Positions 42,481 to 53,190 of a stretch of DNA of 64,000 nucleotides are shown here, piece by piece. The stretch comes from Mycolicibacterium diernhoferi. GTDB lineage: Bacteria > Actinomycetota > Actinomycetes > Mycobacteriales > Mycobacteriaceae. The stretch lies in assembly GCF_019456655.1 (NCBI RefSeq), contig NZ_CP080332.1:5766001-5830000 (forward strand), in the 5' to 3' direction. The translations under genes and the position numbers were made by a program. The notes below the pieces were generated by a model. It saw only the letters and a list, made by a program, of their open reading frames with translations, was not told the DNA's origin and searched no databases. Positions within the stretch are counted from its first letter, which is position 1; every line of letters begins with the position of its first letter.

Positions 42481-44448
42481 TCACGGTCCGGTGGCGGGCA
42501 GCCCGGTGTACTCCGGAGTCTTGGGCGGCGGGATGTCCAGACCGCATCGGCGCAGTTCATAGAGCGGAACCCGGTCGATCCGGTAGGAACCGAAGTCGAG
42601 CGCGTGCACGATGTTGGACAGGAACCGGCGCGGCCCCATCGGGGAACGCACCGCGTTCAGCTTCGAGACGGTGTCCGGGCATTCCAGCGCGGCCCCGGCC
42701 TGGATGATCCAGTCCTCGTCCAGGTACACCGGGATATAGGGGCGTTCCTTGAGGAACGGGCCCTCTGCCACCGCCCAGTCCGCGAACAGGTTCTTGTCGT
42801 GGCCGATGCGGGCATCCTCCAGTCGCGCCGTGTGCGCGGCCAGCGGGTTGGTCAGCCCGATCTGGTCGATCACCCGAACATCCAGGCCCACGTTCATGCC
42901 GAGCATGCCCATGTTGGTGAAAAACACCGTGTGCGGACCGTTCTCGCCAGGAGGGAGCGGCCGGTCCGGCGGCGGCGGGATGGCCGGCACGACATCCCAC
43001 ACGTCGTAGTTGCCCGACGGCAGCAGCAGCGCGCCGTCCGGGGTGTTGCGCAAGGCCACCATGACGGCGCGCATCCGCGGATAGTCCAGGTAATCGGCCG
43101 CCGTCAACGGATGCGCGTGACCGGTCGCCTGTGCGTAGAAGCGTCGTTCGTCGACGATCCCGGAATAGGTGACCCGCGTCGCGTCGGCGCCCATACCGGG
43201 CGAATTCGCCGCCCACAGGGACCAGCCCGCGGTCGCCACCCACAGCACTCCGGTGGCGCCGGCGAGCAGGTAACCCGTTCGCCTGCTGAACTTCTCCGTG
43301 GACGGGACCGCGATGGGGATGACCGCCACCGGTGCCAGCATCAGGAACACCGCCGTCAGCAGCACCCGGCCGTGCATGAAGTCGCCACCCTGGCGGACCC
43401 AGTACACCGCCTGCAGCGCACCGCTGGCGACGATGAAGATGACCACGGCGGTGGGGCTTTGCAGTGCGCGACGCCAGCCTCGCGCACCCCGCGCGGCCGG
43501 CTGGATCCGGGACACCGAGAGCAGGATGCCGATCAGTATCACCAGCACCAGCGGGATCCACAGCAGATAGGGGGCGTTGAAGTTGCCCAGATAGGTAAGG
43601 CCCTGCGCCCATTTCGCGCCCGAGGCGTCCTTGGCGATCGCGGTCTGCGGCACCAGCAGGCCGTAGTAGCCCATCCGGAAGATCTGGTAGGCCACCGGAA
43701 GTGCACCACCGGCCGCCACGATCAGCAGCCACTGCCGCCAGCCCGCGGCGGCCAGCACCATCATCACCAGCACCCCGCCGCCGACCAGTGCCAGCTCGGG
43801 GCGGACCAGCACGCTCAGCCCGGCCACGAATGCCAGGCCCGCGGTCAGAAGGTGCCCGGGCCGGGCCCGCTCGATGGCCGGGGCCTGCGACCAACACACC
43901 AACAGCCACCACAGCAGCCCGACATAGGCCAGCACCAAGCCGTTCTCCAGGCCGGAGGAGGCGAAGTCCCGGGCCGGGGGGATGGCGATGTAGATCAGCG
44001 CGCCGGCCGGCAGCAGCAGTGCCCGTCGGCCCTGTAGTCGCGGCGCATACAGGCGTGCGGCGCCGAGCATGACGAACACCACCCCGGCCACACTCAGCCC
44101 GAGGGTCAGCGCCAGCGTCACGTATTCCAGGCGCAGCGGCCCGGCCAGCCAGCTCGCCCCGGTGATCAGGTAGGTCCACAGTGTGGAGGTGTTCGACTCG
44201 ACGCGTTCCCCCGCGTTGAACACCGGGCCGTTGCCGGCCAACAGGTTGCGCACCGTGCGCAGCACGATCAGGCCGTCGTCGGCCATCCAGCGACGCTGCC
44301 AGGCACCCCAGCCGAACAGTCCGGCGACCACCAGGACCGACACCCACAGGCTCAGCCGCACCGACAGGCTGTAGCGGTAGGCCGGCCAGTTGCTCAGGCG
44401 CGCAGCGACCGCGGCGCCCAGGCGATCAACTGAGGATTGCAGCCGCAC
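42481..44448 (-). CDS. aftB: Terminal beta-(1->2) arabinofuranosyltransferase AftB
   Basis: A 655-residue GT-C membrane enzyme that adds the terminal beta-1,2-arabinofuranose residues to which mycolates are attached. The extracellular loop RRWMADDGLIVLRTVRN near residue 50 holds the DD metal/donor motif. About ten helices are followed by a soluble C-terminal domain, with FTNMGMLGMNVGLDVRVIDQIGL strongly conserved. The GTG at 44448 overlaps the end of the upstream phosphoribosyltransferase gene by 23 bases. The N-terminal 28 residues before SVRLSLWVS are poorly conserved, so a later start cannot be excluded. Confidence 0.92.
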   Translation of the reverse strand: MRLQSSVDRLGAAVAARLSNWPAYRYSLSVRLSLWVSVLVVAGLFGWGAWQRRWMADDGLIVLRTVRNLLAGNGPVFNAGERVESNTSTLWTYLITGASWLAGPLRLEYVTLALTLGLSVAGVVFVMLGAARLYAPRLQGRRALLLPAGALIYIAIPPARDFASSGLENGLVLAYVGLLWWLLVCWSQAPAIERARPGHLLTAGLAFVAGLSVLVRPELALVGGGVLVMMVLAAAGWRQWLLIVAAGGALPVAYQIFRMGYYGLLVPQTAIAKDASGAKWAQGLTYLGNFNAPYLLWIPLVLVILIGILLSVSRIQPAARGARGWRRALQSPTAVVIFIVASGALQAVYWVRQGGDFMHGRVLLTAVFLMLAPVAVIPIAVPSTEKFSRRTGYLLAGATGVLWVATAGWSLWAANSPGMGADATRVTYSGIVDERRFYAQATGHAHPLTAADYLDYPRMRAVMVALRNTPDGALLLPSGNYDVWDVVPAIPPPPDRPLPPGENGPHTVFFTNMGMLGMNVGLDVRVIDQIGLTNPLAAHTARLEDARIGHDKNLFADWAVAEGPFLKERPYIPVYLDEDWIIQAGAALECPDTVSKLNAVRSPMGPRRFLSNIVHALDFGSYRIDRVPLYELRRCGLDIPPPKTPEYTGLPATGP

Positions 44449-45343
44449 AGACGGTTCCGATCCACGCCACCGCGAGCAGCTGCAGCACGCGGTCCCCCAG
44501 TGCTATCTCCTCGGGCTCTCCGGCATGTCCGCCGTCGACGTCGACGGCGTACCGCAGGATCGCGACCGTGAAGGGAATCATCGAGATGGCGAACCAGGAG
44601 CCTTCGCTGCCGTCGCGTTCGAACGCCCAGAGTCCGTAGCAGAGCACTAGCGCGGTGGCCGACAGCGTCCACACGAAACGCAGGTACGAACTGGTGTAGC
44701 TCTCCAACGATTTGCGGATCTTGGCGCCGGTGCGTTCGGCGAGCTGCAGTTCGGCGTAGCGCTTGCCGGCCGCCATGAACAGCGAGCCGAAGGCCATTGT
44801 CAGCAGGAACCATTGCGACAGCGGCACACCGGCCGCCACGCCGCCGGCGATGGCCCGGATGAGGAAGCCCGAGGACACGATGCAGATGTCGATCACCGGC
44901 TGGTGCTTGAGCCCGAAGCAGTACGCCAGCTGGATGGCGATGTAGACGCCGATCACCACGGCCAGGTTCGGCGACACCAGCCAGGAGATGACCAGCGAGG
45001 AGACCCCGAGCACCACGGCGAGGATGTAGGCCAACGACTCCGGCACCACACCCGCGGCGATCGGCCGGAACCGCTTGGTGGGGTGCGCCCGGTCGGCCTC
45101 GACATCCCGGGCGTCGTTGACCAGATACACCGACGATGCCGCGAGGCTGAACACCACGAACGCCAGCAGCACCTTGACCAGGACTTCGCGGTAGTCGTAG
45201 ACATACCGGTCGTCGCCGAGCGCGGCCACCGGCGCGGCGAAGACCAGGACGTTCTTCACCCACTGCCGCGGCCGTAGCGCCTTGACGATTCCGCCGGCCA
45301 GCGTCTTCGGCGGGCCAGCGGTCGGAGGGGGCTCTTCGCTCAC
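44426..45343 (-). CDS. ubiA: Decaprenyl-phosphate phosphoribosyltransferase (UbiA superfamily, Rv3806c orthologue)
   Basis: A 305-residue UbiA-superfamily membrane protein that transfers 5-phosphoribose from PRPP to decaprenyl phosphate, supplying the substrate that DprE1/DprE2 convert to the arabinose donor. The first aspartate motif is NDARDVEADRAHPTKRFRP near residue 70, and about nine helices follow. The GTG start overlaps the TGA of the PAP2 gene (GTGA). GTG 45343 is chosen because the family starts with the PRQWVKNVLV helix soon after; the frame is open far upstream but only opposite to the PAP2 gene. Confidence 0.93.
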   Translation of the reverse strand: MSEEPPPTAGPPKTLAGGIVKALRPRQWVKNVLVFAAPVAALGDDRYVYDYREVLVKVLLAFVVFSLAASSVYLVNDARDVEADRAHPTKRFRPIAAGVVPESLAYILAVVLGVSSLVISWLVSPNLAVVIGVYIAIQLAYCFGLKHQPVIDICIVSSGFLIRAIAGGVAAGVPLSQWFLLTMAFGSLFMAAGKRYAELQLAERTGAKIRKSLESYTSSYLRFVWTLSATALVLCYGLWAFERDGSEGSWFAISMIPFTVAILRYAVDVDGGHAGEPEEIALGDRVLQLLAVAWIGTVCAAAILS

Positions 45344-45870
45344 AGGGTTTTCTCCTTCGAAGGCGGGCCCGTGACGGCACCGACGGTCCGGGCGACCGTG
45401 CTGCCGACCGCGATTCCGGTCAGCACATCGGTCGGATAGTGCACCCCCAGCACCAGGCGTGACAGCGCCATCGTCGGAACCAGCAGCAGCGGCAACCGGG
45501 TTCCGGTGACCCGCGCCAGCAGGATCGCGGCCGCGGTGGTCGACGTCGCGTGCGCGGACGGGAAGCTCAGCTTGCTCGGCGTGCCCACATTGATGGCGAT
45601 GGCCGGGTGATGCGGGCGCGGGCGCTTGACGACCCGCTTGATCAGAACGGCGGCCGCATGGGCGCCGAACGCGCCGACACCGACGGCCAGCCACTCCCGG
45701 CGCCGCCGGGGCGACAGCACGGCGCCGAGCGCCGAGACACCGACCCAGCCGGCGCTGTGCTCACCGAAGTGCGACAGCGCGCGGGCGGTGGCCAGCACCC
45801 CGGGCCGCCCGGCCAAGGCGGCCTGAACCGCTACCAGCGCCGTCTCTTCGGGCGCCAGATCGCCTGCCAC
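45340..45870 (-). CDS. PAP2-family phosphatase, probable decaprenylphosphoryl-phosphoribose phosphatase (Rv3807c orthologue)
   Basis: A 176-residue PAP2 membrane phosphatase. The three active motifs are present: KRVVKRPRP (about residue 78), PSAHATS (about 104) and SRLVLGVHYPTD (about 137-148). By position and family it should remove the 5-phosphate from decaprenyl-phosphoryl-5-phosphoribose, the step between the adjacent phosphoribosyltransferase and DprE1. The GTG at 45870 is one base from the glfT2 stop. Its stop overlaps the next start. Confidence 0.88.
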   Translation of the reverse strand: MAGDLAPEETALVAVQAALAGRPGVLATARALSHFGEHSAGWVGVSALGAVLSPRRRREWLAVGVGAFGAHAAAVLIKRVVKRPRPHHPAIAINVGTPSKLSFPSAHATSTTAAAILLARVTGTRLPLLLVPTMALSRLVLGVHYPTDVLTGIAVGSTVARTVGAVTGPPSKEKTL

Positions 45871-45871
45871 G

Positions 45872-47827
45872 TCAGGCCTTTTCCAGAGCCGGGGACGCCG
45901 GTTCGGTCGCCAGGAGCACAGCTTCCCACCGCTCGGTGCTGGTCAGTTCGGGCCGCGCCTTGCGGTAGACCTTGCGCATCTTGTTGAACTTGCGGCCCAG
46001 CTTGATCTGCCGGCTCACCGATTCCCGCAGCAGTTCGAACATCCTGGCACGGTCCCGCTGGCGGTACACCACACCACACCCGTCGGCGGTGGTGACGGTC
46101 ACACCGTCGACCTTGCACAGCGAGAACCAGCGGGCATCCTGGGTTGCGACGTTGATCTGCGGCCGTACGTGATGCTCCGGATTGTGCACCGAAAGTTGGT
46201 GCAGCACACCCTGAGTCAGGCGGATCAGGATCGACAGCGGATTGGTGGGGATGCTGACCTTGCGGCGCCACCTCTTGTCCGACGGGGCGGGCAGCACGGT
46301 CGCGCTCTCCAGCACCACGGCGTCCGGGAACTGTTCACGCAGCTTGCGCACATCCGGCAGCGCGGACTCCAGGATGGAGAAGATGTGATCCGGGCCGGCC
46401 AGGAAGTCGTCCATCGCCTTGTTCTGAATGGCGACGGTCGAATACTCAAGGCAGAGAAGGTGTTTGAGGGTTGCCTTGAGATGGCTCAGCAACAGACCGC
46501 TGATCTTGCCGTCCCAGTGCAGGGCCGCGACGACCAGCCGGTTGCGCAGGTGGAAGTAGGCCTGCCAGTCGATGGCGTCGTCCTTGTCGCTCCACGCCAT
46601 GTGCCAGATCGCCGCGCCGGGCAGGGTGACGGTGGGATACCCGTGCTCGGCGGCACGCAGTCCGTACTCGGCGTCGTCCCACTTGATGAACAGCGGCAAC
46701 GGCTGGCCCAGTTCCTGGGCCACCTGCCGCGGGATCATGCACATCCACCAGCCGTTGTAGTCGACGTCGATACGCCGGTGCAGCAGCTTGCTGCGCTCCT
46801 GCTCCTCGTCGTTGAGCGGGTACTTGGCGAAGTTGTGGTCGTACTCGGTGTTGACCGCGCCGGTCCACATGAAGTTCGCCGAGTCGACCATCTCGCCCAT
46901 CACGTGCAGGTGCGAGGGTTCCTGCAGATTGAGCATCTGGCCGCCGACCAGGGTGGGTGTCTTGGCGAACCGGTTGAGCGCCAGCGCCCGCAGGATGGAA
47001 TCCGGCTCGACCCGGATGTCGTCGTCCATGAACAGGATCTGTTCGCAGTCGGTGTTCTTCAGCGCCTCGTACATGACCCGGCTGTAGCCTCCGGAGCCGC
47101 CGAGGTTGGGCTGGTAGCGCACCGACAACCGGTCCCCGAGCGCGGCGGCGGCGGCCGCGAAACCGGGATGGTCCTTGGCCTGCCTGGTGCCCTGGTCGGA
47201 CACGATGACCGCGCTGATCACCTCGTCGACCAACGGATCCGACGTGAGTGCGGCCAGCGCGTTGACGCAGTCCGCAGGCCGGTTGAAGGTCGGGATGCCG
47301 ATGGCGATGTCGGCCCGTCCGGGCGCCGCCATCGGCGCGTACCAGCCGGCGTGCGAGACGGTCACGTTGGTGTTGGTGGTGATGTCGAACCAGATCCAGC
47401 CGCCGTCCTCGAACGGGGCGAGGTCGACCTCGAACTCCACCACGGCCGGCGTGCCGTCCTCGGCGCCGCTCGCCTCGGTGCCACCGACGGTGATCCGGGC
47501 ACCGTTGGCCTTGGACCGGTAGACGTCGACGCGCGCTCTGCCGGTGAGTTCGACGCGCAGCACCACCGAGCCCAGCACCGACCAGCGGCGCCAGTAGCTG
47601 GCCGGGAAGGCATTGAAGTAGGTGGCGAAGGAGACCTCGGACTCGGCGCCGATCTCCAGCGTGGTGCGGGTCGGGGCGTGTGCGCGGCGCGCGTTGGTCG
47701 AGGACTCCTCGATGTAGAGCTTGCGCACGTCGAGCGGCTCACCGGGACGCGGAAGGATCACCCGCGCCAGCAGGCTCACTGCGCGTGACTCCGTGGAGTC
47801 GAGTGCACCGGAAGGGATCCCGCTCAT
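45872..47827 (-). CDS. glfT2: Galactofuranosyltransferase GlfT2
   Basis: A 651-residue processive GT2-family enzyme that polymerises galactofuranose from UDP-Galf onto the linker. The N-terminal beta-sandwich (about residues 20-165) is followed by the GT-A domain with GIPTFNRPADC, the DDD donor motif in LFMDDDIRVEPD near residue 265, the catalytic WDDAEYG near residue 380, and WHMAW. A helical C-terminus follows. ATG 47827, with GAGG 7 bases upstream, is preferred; the frame is open to 47917, inside glf. glf lies 61 bases upstream and makes its UDP-Galf substrate. Confidence 0.95.
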   Translation of the reverse strand: MSGIPSGALDSTESRAVSLLARVILPRPGEPLDVRKLYIEESSTNARRAHAPTRTTLEIGAESEVSFATYFNAFPASYWRRWSVLGSVVLRVELTGRARVDVYRSKANGARITVGGTEASGAEDGTPAVVEFEVDLAPFEDGGWIWFDITTNTNVTVSHAGWYAPMAAPGRADIAIGIPTFNRPADCVNALAALTSDPLVDEVISAVIVSDQGTRQAKDHPGFAAAAAALGDRLSVRYQPNLGGSGGYSRVMYEALKNTDCEQILFMDDDIRVEPDSILRALALNRFAKTPTLVGGQMLNLQEPSHLHVMGEMVDSANFMWTGAVNTEYDHNFAKYPLNDEEQERSKLLHRRIDVDYNGWWMCMIPRQVAQELGQPLPLFIKWDDAEYGLRAAEHGYPTVTLPGAAIWHMAWSDKDDAIDWQAYFHLRNRLVVAALHWDGKISGLLLSHLKATLKHLLCLEYSTVAIQNKAMDDFLAGPDHIFSILESALPDVRKLREQFPDAVVLESATVLPAPSDKRWRRKVSIPTNPLSILIRLTQGVLHQLSVHNPEHHVRPQINVATQDARWFSLCKVDGVTVTTADGCGVVYRQRDRARMFELLRESVSRQIKLGRKFNKMRKVYRKARPELTSTERWEAVLLATEPASPALEKA

Positions 47828-47888
47828 GCCGCCACCTCGCAGGCTCGGTCGCGCCATTCTCGGTCGATGATTCGCTCGCAAGCGTCGT

Positions 47889-49367
<1,479 letters not shown>

Positions 49368-50339
49368 GTGCCGAACCGACGTCGACGCAAGCTCTCGACA
49401 GCCATGAGCGCAGTCGCCGCCCTGGCCGTCGCAAGTCCAGTCGCTATTGCCGCCGTTTCCGAATTGTCCGAAGCGCAGGATGCCCCGCAGCAGCGCGAGT
49501 TCGTGCACGCCGCGATGATCACCGATCTGCCCGGTGAACTGCTCTCGGCCCTGTCCCAGGGGCTGTCCCAGTTCGGCGTCAACATGCCGCCGATGCCGAC
49601 CGGCCTGCTCACCGGCTCGCCGGCCGCGAGCCCGACCCTGGTCTCGCCGGGGCTCACCTCGCCGGGCCTGACCTCGCCGGGCCTGACCTCGCCGGGGCTC
49701 ACCTCCCCGGGCCTGACCACGCCGGGTCTGACCTCCCCCGACCTGACCATGCCGGGCCTGACCACGCCCGGTCTCACCACCCCCGGCCTCACCACGCCCG
49801 GCCTGACGACGCCCGGCCTCACCACCCCGGGACTGAGCACCCCGGAGCTGACCACGCCCGGTCTGAGCATCCCGCCGGTCGGCGCTGCCGGCCCGTCGCT
49901 GTCCCCGGGAACACTGTCGCCGACGTCACTGACCGATCCCGGGCTGACCAGCCCGATCGGCCTGACCGATCCGGCCTTCACCGGACTGGGTCTGCCCGGT
50001 GAGGTCCCGATCGCGGCACCCATCGGCCTGGACCCGATGGCGGGCACGTATCCGATCATCGGCATGGACCCGACGCTCGCGGCGATGCCGGCGTCGACCG
50101 GAGGTGGCGGCATACTCGGCACCATCAACCAGGCCGCCGAACAGCTCGGCGCCGGCCAGGCCATCGACCTGCTCAAGGGCATGGTGATGCCGGCGATCAT
50201 GTCCGCGGTCAAGAGTGCCGCGCCCGCTGCGGCACCCGCGGCCGCAGCAGCTCCGGCAGCGGCGGCCGAAGCCGCCGTCGGTGCGGCCGAGGCCGCCACC
50301 GGCACCGCCGCGGCAGTCGCCTCGGCAGCCGGGGCCTGA
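49368..50339 (+). CDS. erp: Exported repetitive protein Erp
   Basis: A 323-residue surface protein with a signal peptide (about residues 1-29: RRRRK then hydrophobic Ala/Val). The central region has 15 consecutive five-residue repeats of (S/T)PGLT, residues 93-167. The C-terminal domain has a Gly-rich stretch and a final Ala-rich hydrophobic tail ([12 protein letters not shown]) that may anchor the protein. In M. tuberculosis the orthologue Rv3810 (pirG) is a virulence factor and also varies in repeat number between species. The GTG start has GAGGAG 6 bases before it. Divergent from glf. Confidence 0.93.
   Translation: MPNRRRRKLSTAMSAVAALAVASPVAIAAVSELSEAQDAPQQREFVHAAMITDLPGELLSALSQGLSQFGVNMPPMPTGLLTGSPAASPTLVSPGLTSPGLTSPGLTSPGLTSPGLTTPGLTSPDLTMPGLTTPGLTTPGLTTPGLTTPGLTTPGLSTPELTTPGLSIPPVGAAGPSLSPGTLSPTSLTDPGLTSPIGLTDPAFTGLGLPGEVPIAAPIGLDPMAGTYPIIGMDPTLAAMPASTGGGGILGTINQAAEQLGAGQAIDLLKGMVMPAIMSAVKSAAPAAAPAAAAAPAAAAEAAVGAAEAATGTAAAVASAAGA
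49643..49867 (+). repeat. Fifteen tandem 15-base repeats in erp
   Basis: Fifteen in-frame 15-base units encode five SPGLT, then variants TPGLT, SPDLT and MPGLT, four TPGLT, and TPGLS, TPELT, TPGLS. Third-codon bases vary among units although the amino acids are kept, so the array is under protein-level selection and not freshly expanded, except perhaps the near-identical second and third units. Confidence 0.9.
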
Positions 50340-50357
50340 CACCAGTACCTGTCACCT

Positions 50358-50397
50358 AACGGCACCGCAGAAGCCACCCCGGCTCTGCGGTGCCGTT
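50358..50397 (+). terminator. Strong hairpin terminator after erp
   Basis: AACGGCACCGCAGA (50358-50371) pairs perfectly with TCTGCGGTGCCGTT (50384-50397), a 14-base stem with a 12-base loop, starting 19 bases after the erp stop. It ends with TTGTGTG and no long U-run. It should separate erp from the following amidase-like gene. Confidence 0.75.
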
Positions 50398-50486
50398 GTG
50401 TGCGGTCACCCGGATTGACGAAACTTCCGCCTCATACGACCGTGTCGTAACACTGGCAACAGTGGGCACATACGTAACATCAGCTC

Positions 50487-52079
50487 GTGTTGCGTCGTCG
50501 TCCTGCGCCATCTCTGCTGCTCTCCGCAGTGTTGGGCACGGTTGCCATCCTGCCGTGGGCCATCAGCGGACTCCCCGAAGATTCGGCCACCGAGAACTGG
50601 GCGACCTCGATCAGTCAGCAGCCCCTCGCCGAACTCGGCGGCGGGGAGACCATCCGCGAGATCCACCAGGACGACCCGTTCTCGTTGGTCGCGCTGACCG
50701 CCGACAGCCTCGACGGGACGAGCGCGCGGATCCGCGCCAAACGCGAAGACGGCAGCTGGGGCCCCTGGTATGAGGCCGAAGCACTCGTCGGGGTCGGCCC
50801 CGAGCAGCGCGACACCCACGGCACCGAACCGGTGTTCGTCGGGCGCACCAACACCGTGCAGATCGCGGTCACCCGCACCGACCCGGCCCCGCAGCCGGCG
50901 GCCAAACCGGCCACCAACCTCGGCTACATCCCCGCCAACGTGGAGCAGCCGCTCCCGCAGAACGTCAACGCGGTGCTCATCAGCCCGCCGGAAGCGCCGA
51001 TGGACGTGCAGCCCCCGCCCATCGCGGCCACCGTCCCCGGCCAGGCACCGCACATCATCACCCGCGCCCAGTGGGGCGCCAACGAGTCGATGAAATGCGG
51101 AAACCCCATCTACGACACCGGAATCCGGGCAGGCGTCGTACACCACACGGCCGGCAGCAATGACTACGCGCCGCAGGATTCGGCGGCCATCGTGCGATCC
51201 ATCTACGAGTACCACGCACGCACGCTGGGCTGGTGCGACATCGCCTACAACGCGATGGTCGACAAGTACGGCCAGGTCTTCGAAGGTCGCGCCGGCGGCA
51301 TGAGCCGGGCCGTGCAGGGCGCGCATACCGGCGGTTTCAACACCGATACCTGGGGTGTGGCCATGCTCGGCGACTTCAACGCCGAACCACCCACCCCGAT
51401 CCAGTTGCGCACCACCGGAAGACTGCTGGGATGGCGACTCGGCCTGGACCGCGTCGACCCGCGCGGCACCGCGGCGCTGACCTCCGCGGGCGGGAGCTTC
51501 ACCACGTTCGCCGGGGGTACCACCCCCACCCTGCCGAGCATCTTCACCCACCGCGACGTCGGCAACACCGATTGCCCCGGCGACGCCGCGTACGCGCAGA
51601 TGGACATGATCCGCGACATCGCGGCCCGGTTCAATCAGCCGTCGGGGCCGCAGGATCTCCTCGACTCGTTGCGCGGCGGCGCCATCTTCACCAAGTGGCT
51701 GGCCATGCGCAGCGAGGCCGGACCGCTGGGCATGCCGACCTCACCGGAGGCCTCCGGCCTCGGGGACACCCGGTATGTCACCTTCGACCGGGGTGCCATG
51801 TACTGGTCTCCGGTCACCGGCGCGCAGCCTGTCACCGGCGCCATCTACGAGGCCTGGGGCACACTGGGATTCGAGCGTGGCGCGCTCGGCCTGCCGACCA
51901 GTGGCGAGATCCAGGAACCGCTGTGGATCAAGCAGAACTTCCAGCACGGCACCCTGAACTTCGACCGCGAGACGGGTGCGGTCACCCGCGTCATCGACGG
52001 TGTGCCGTTGGAACTTCCGCGCCCCGACCAGTCCCCCGTGCAGCTGGAGCGATTCACCCCGATCAGCAATCAGGCCTGA
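50487..52079 (+). CDS. Secreted peptidoglycan-recognition/amidase-2 family protein with LGFP repeats (Rv3811-like)
   Basis: A 530-residue exported protein. A signal peptide lies at residues 1-28. A beta-rich N-terminal region is followed by a PGRP/amidase_2 domain (about residues 190-370) with GVVHHTAGSN, WCDIAYNAMVDKYGQVFEGRAGG, the histidine of FTHRDVGNTDCPGD and its paired cysteine, giving the zinc ligands of an N-acetylmuramoyl-L-alanine amidase. The C-terminus carries LGFP-type repeats (GPLGMPTS, GALGLPTS) that bind cell-wall polysaccharide. The GTG start at 50487 fits the signal peptide. CGTAACA occurs twice upstream (near 50451 and 50477), a possible regulator site. Confidence 0.88.
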   Translation: MLRRRPAPSLLLSAVLGTVAILPWAISGLPEDSATENWATSISQQPLAELGGGETIREIHQDDPFSLVALTADSLDGTSARIRAKREDGSWGPWYEAEALVGVGPEQRDTHGTEPVFVGRTNTVQIAVTRTDPAPQPAAKPATNLGYIPANVEQPLPQNVNAVLISPPEAPMDVQPPPIAATVPGQAPHIITRAQWGANESMKCGNPIYDTGIRAGVVHHTAGSNDYAPQDSAAIVRSIYEYHARTLGWCDIAYNAMVDKYGQVFEGRAGGMSRAVQGAHTGGFNTDTWGVAMLGDFNAEPPTPIQLRTTGRLLGWRLGLDRVDPRGTAALTSAGGSFTTFAGGTTPTLPSIFTHRDVGNTDCPGDAAYAQMDMIRDIAARFNQPSGPQDLLDSLRGGAIFTKWLAMRSEAGPLGMPTSPEASGLGDTRYVTFDRGAMYWSPVTGAQPVTGAIYEAWGTLGFERGALGLPTSGEIQEPLWIKQNFQHGTLNFDRETGAVTRVIDGVPLELPRPDQSPVQLERFTPISNQA

Positions 52080-52128
52080 CTCCCGGACAGGCGCAACCGG
52101 CGGCTCCTCGACGCGGCTGGTTCCCGGC

Positions 52129-52944
52129 CTAAAGCCACCAGCGTTCGAGCACCCGGGCCAGTCCCTCATCACTGTTGGTTGCGGTGACCTCATCGGCGGC
52201 GGCCAGCGCTTCGGGGTGGGCATTGCCCATCGCAACCCCGAGCCCGGCCCAGCGCAGCATCGGGATGTCGTTGGGCATGTCGCCGAACGCCACGATCTCG
52301 GAGGCGTCGATGCCCAGCGGGCCGGCGATCTCGGCGATACCGGTCGCCTTGCTCAGACCGCGGGGCAGCACCTCGATCAACCCGTTGTTGGTCGAGTAGG
52401 TCAGATCCGCTTCGGCGCCGATGTGCGGAGCGAGGGCGGCGGCCATATCCCCGCTGCGCGCACCGGCTTTGCGGATCAGCAGCTTGACCGCGGGGGCACT
52501 CAGCAGATCCTCCAGCGACACCTCGGTGTTGTCCGGGTTCAGCCAGGCGTGCTCGTATCCGGGTGAGCTGACGAACTGCGGGGTCGCCGCGTCGTGTGCG
52601 CTGCGGCCCACCCGTTCGACGGCCAGCCCCGACCCCGGGATGACCCGCGCCGTGATCTCGGCCAGCGAGGCCAACTGCTGCACCGACAGCGTGCGCGCCG
52701 AGATGATGCGGTCGGTTTCCGGGTCGTAGATCACCGCCCCGTTGGCGCACACCGACATCGGCGCGAAACCGAGCTCCTCGACGATCGGCGGCACCCAGCG
52801 CGGCGGTCGTCCGGTGGCCAGCACGAAACTGGTGCCCGCATCCACCGCGGCCCGGATCACCGCCGCGGTGCGTGGTGTCACCCGCTCCTCGTTGTCCAGC
52901 AGCGTGCCGTCCACGTCGGTGGCGATCAGTGCGGGCAGCATCAT
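52129..52944 (-). CDS. Cof-type HAD hydrolase (Rv3813c-like)
   Basis: A 271-residue HAD phosphatase of the Cof/YidA subclass. Motif I DVDGTLLD lies at about residues 10-17, LATGRPPR near 42 is motif II, and VAFGDMPNDIPML near 225 is motif IV with its aspartates. The cap domain lies between. Likely a cytoplasmic sugar- or flavin-phosphate phosphatase; the exact substrate cannot be inferred. ATG 52944 is adjacent to a second ATG at 52941. Confidence 0.87.
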   Translation of the reverse strand: MMLPALIATDVDGTLLDNEERVTPRTAAVIRAAVDAGTSFVLATGRPPRWVPPIVEELGFAPMSVCANGAVIYDPETDRIISARTLSVQQLASLAEITARVIPGSGLAVERVGRSAHDAATPQFVSSPGYEHAWLNPDNTEVSLEDLLSAPAVKLLIRKAGARSGDMAAALAPHIGAEADLTYSTNNGLIEVLPRGLSKATGIAEIAGPLGIDASEIVAFGDMPNDIPMLRWAGLGVAMGNAHPEALAAADEVTATNSDEGLARVLERWWL

Positions 52945-53190
52945 CGCCGCCCGGACCGGTCGCGCCGGCGACCCGCCTGCGCCTCATGCGGCAGTGATTG
53001 CATCGCCGTCCTCAACTCCCTCATCGTGTGGTCCGGATCGCAGGCAGGAAGTCGGTGTGATCGATCGCCGGCACGGCGGCACCGGTGCGCCGAATGTGTT
53101 CCATGCCAAGGTGGGTGATCCGGGCAGCCGGGGCGCGAAGCACTCCCTGCCCGCGATCTCCAGGGCTGGAAAAGACCGGTTCCATGCACG

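Noticed and set aside
49643..49867. CRISPR-like array
   Set aside because: The repeats are directly adjacent, in frame, with no spacers, and encode the known Erp repeat.
52945..53190. A small gene between the HAD and acyltransferase genes
   Set aside because: Frames exist on both strands, but none has a ribosome-binding site, and composition is not codon-like; treated as non-coding.
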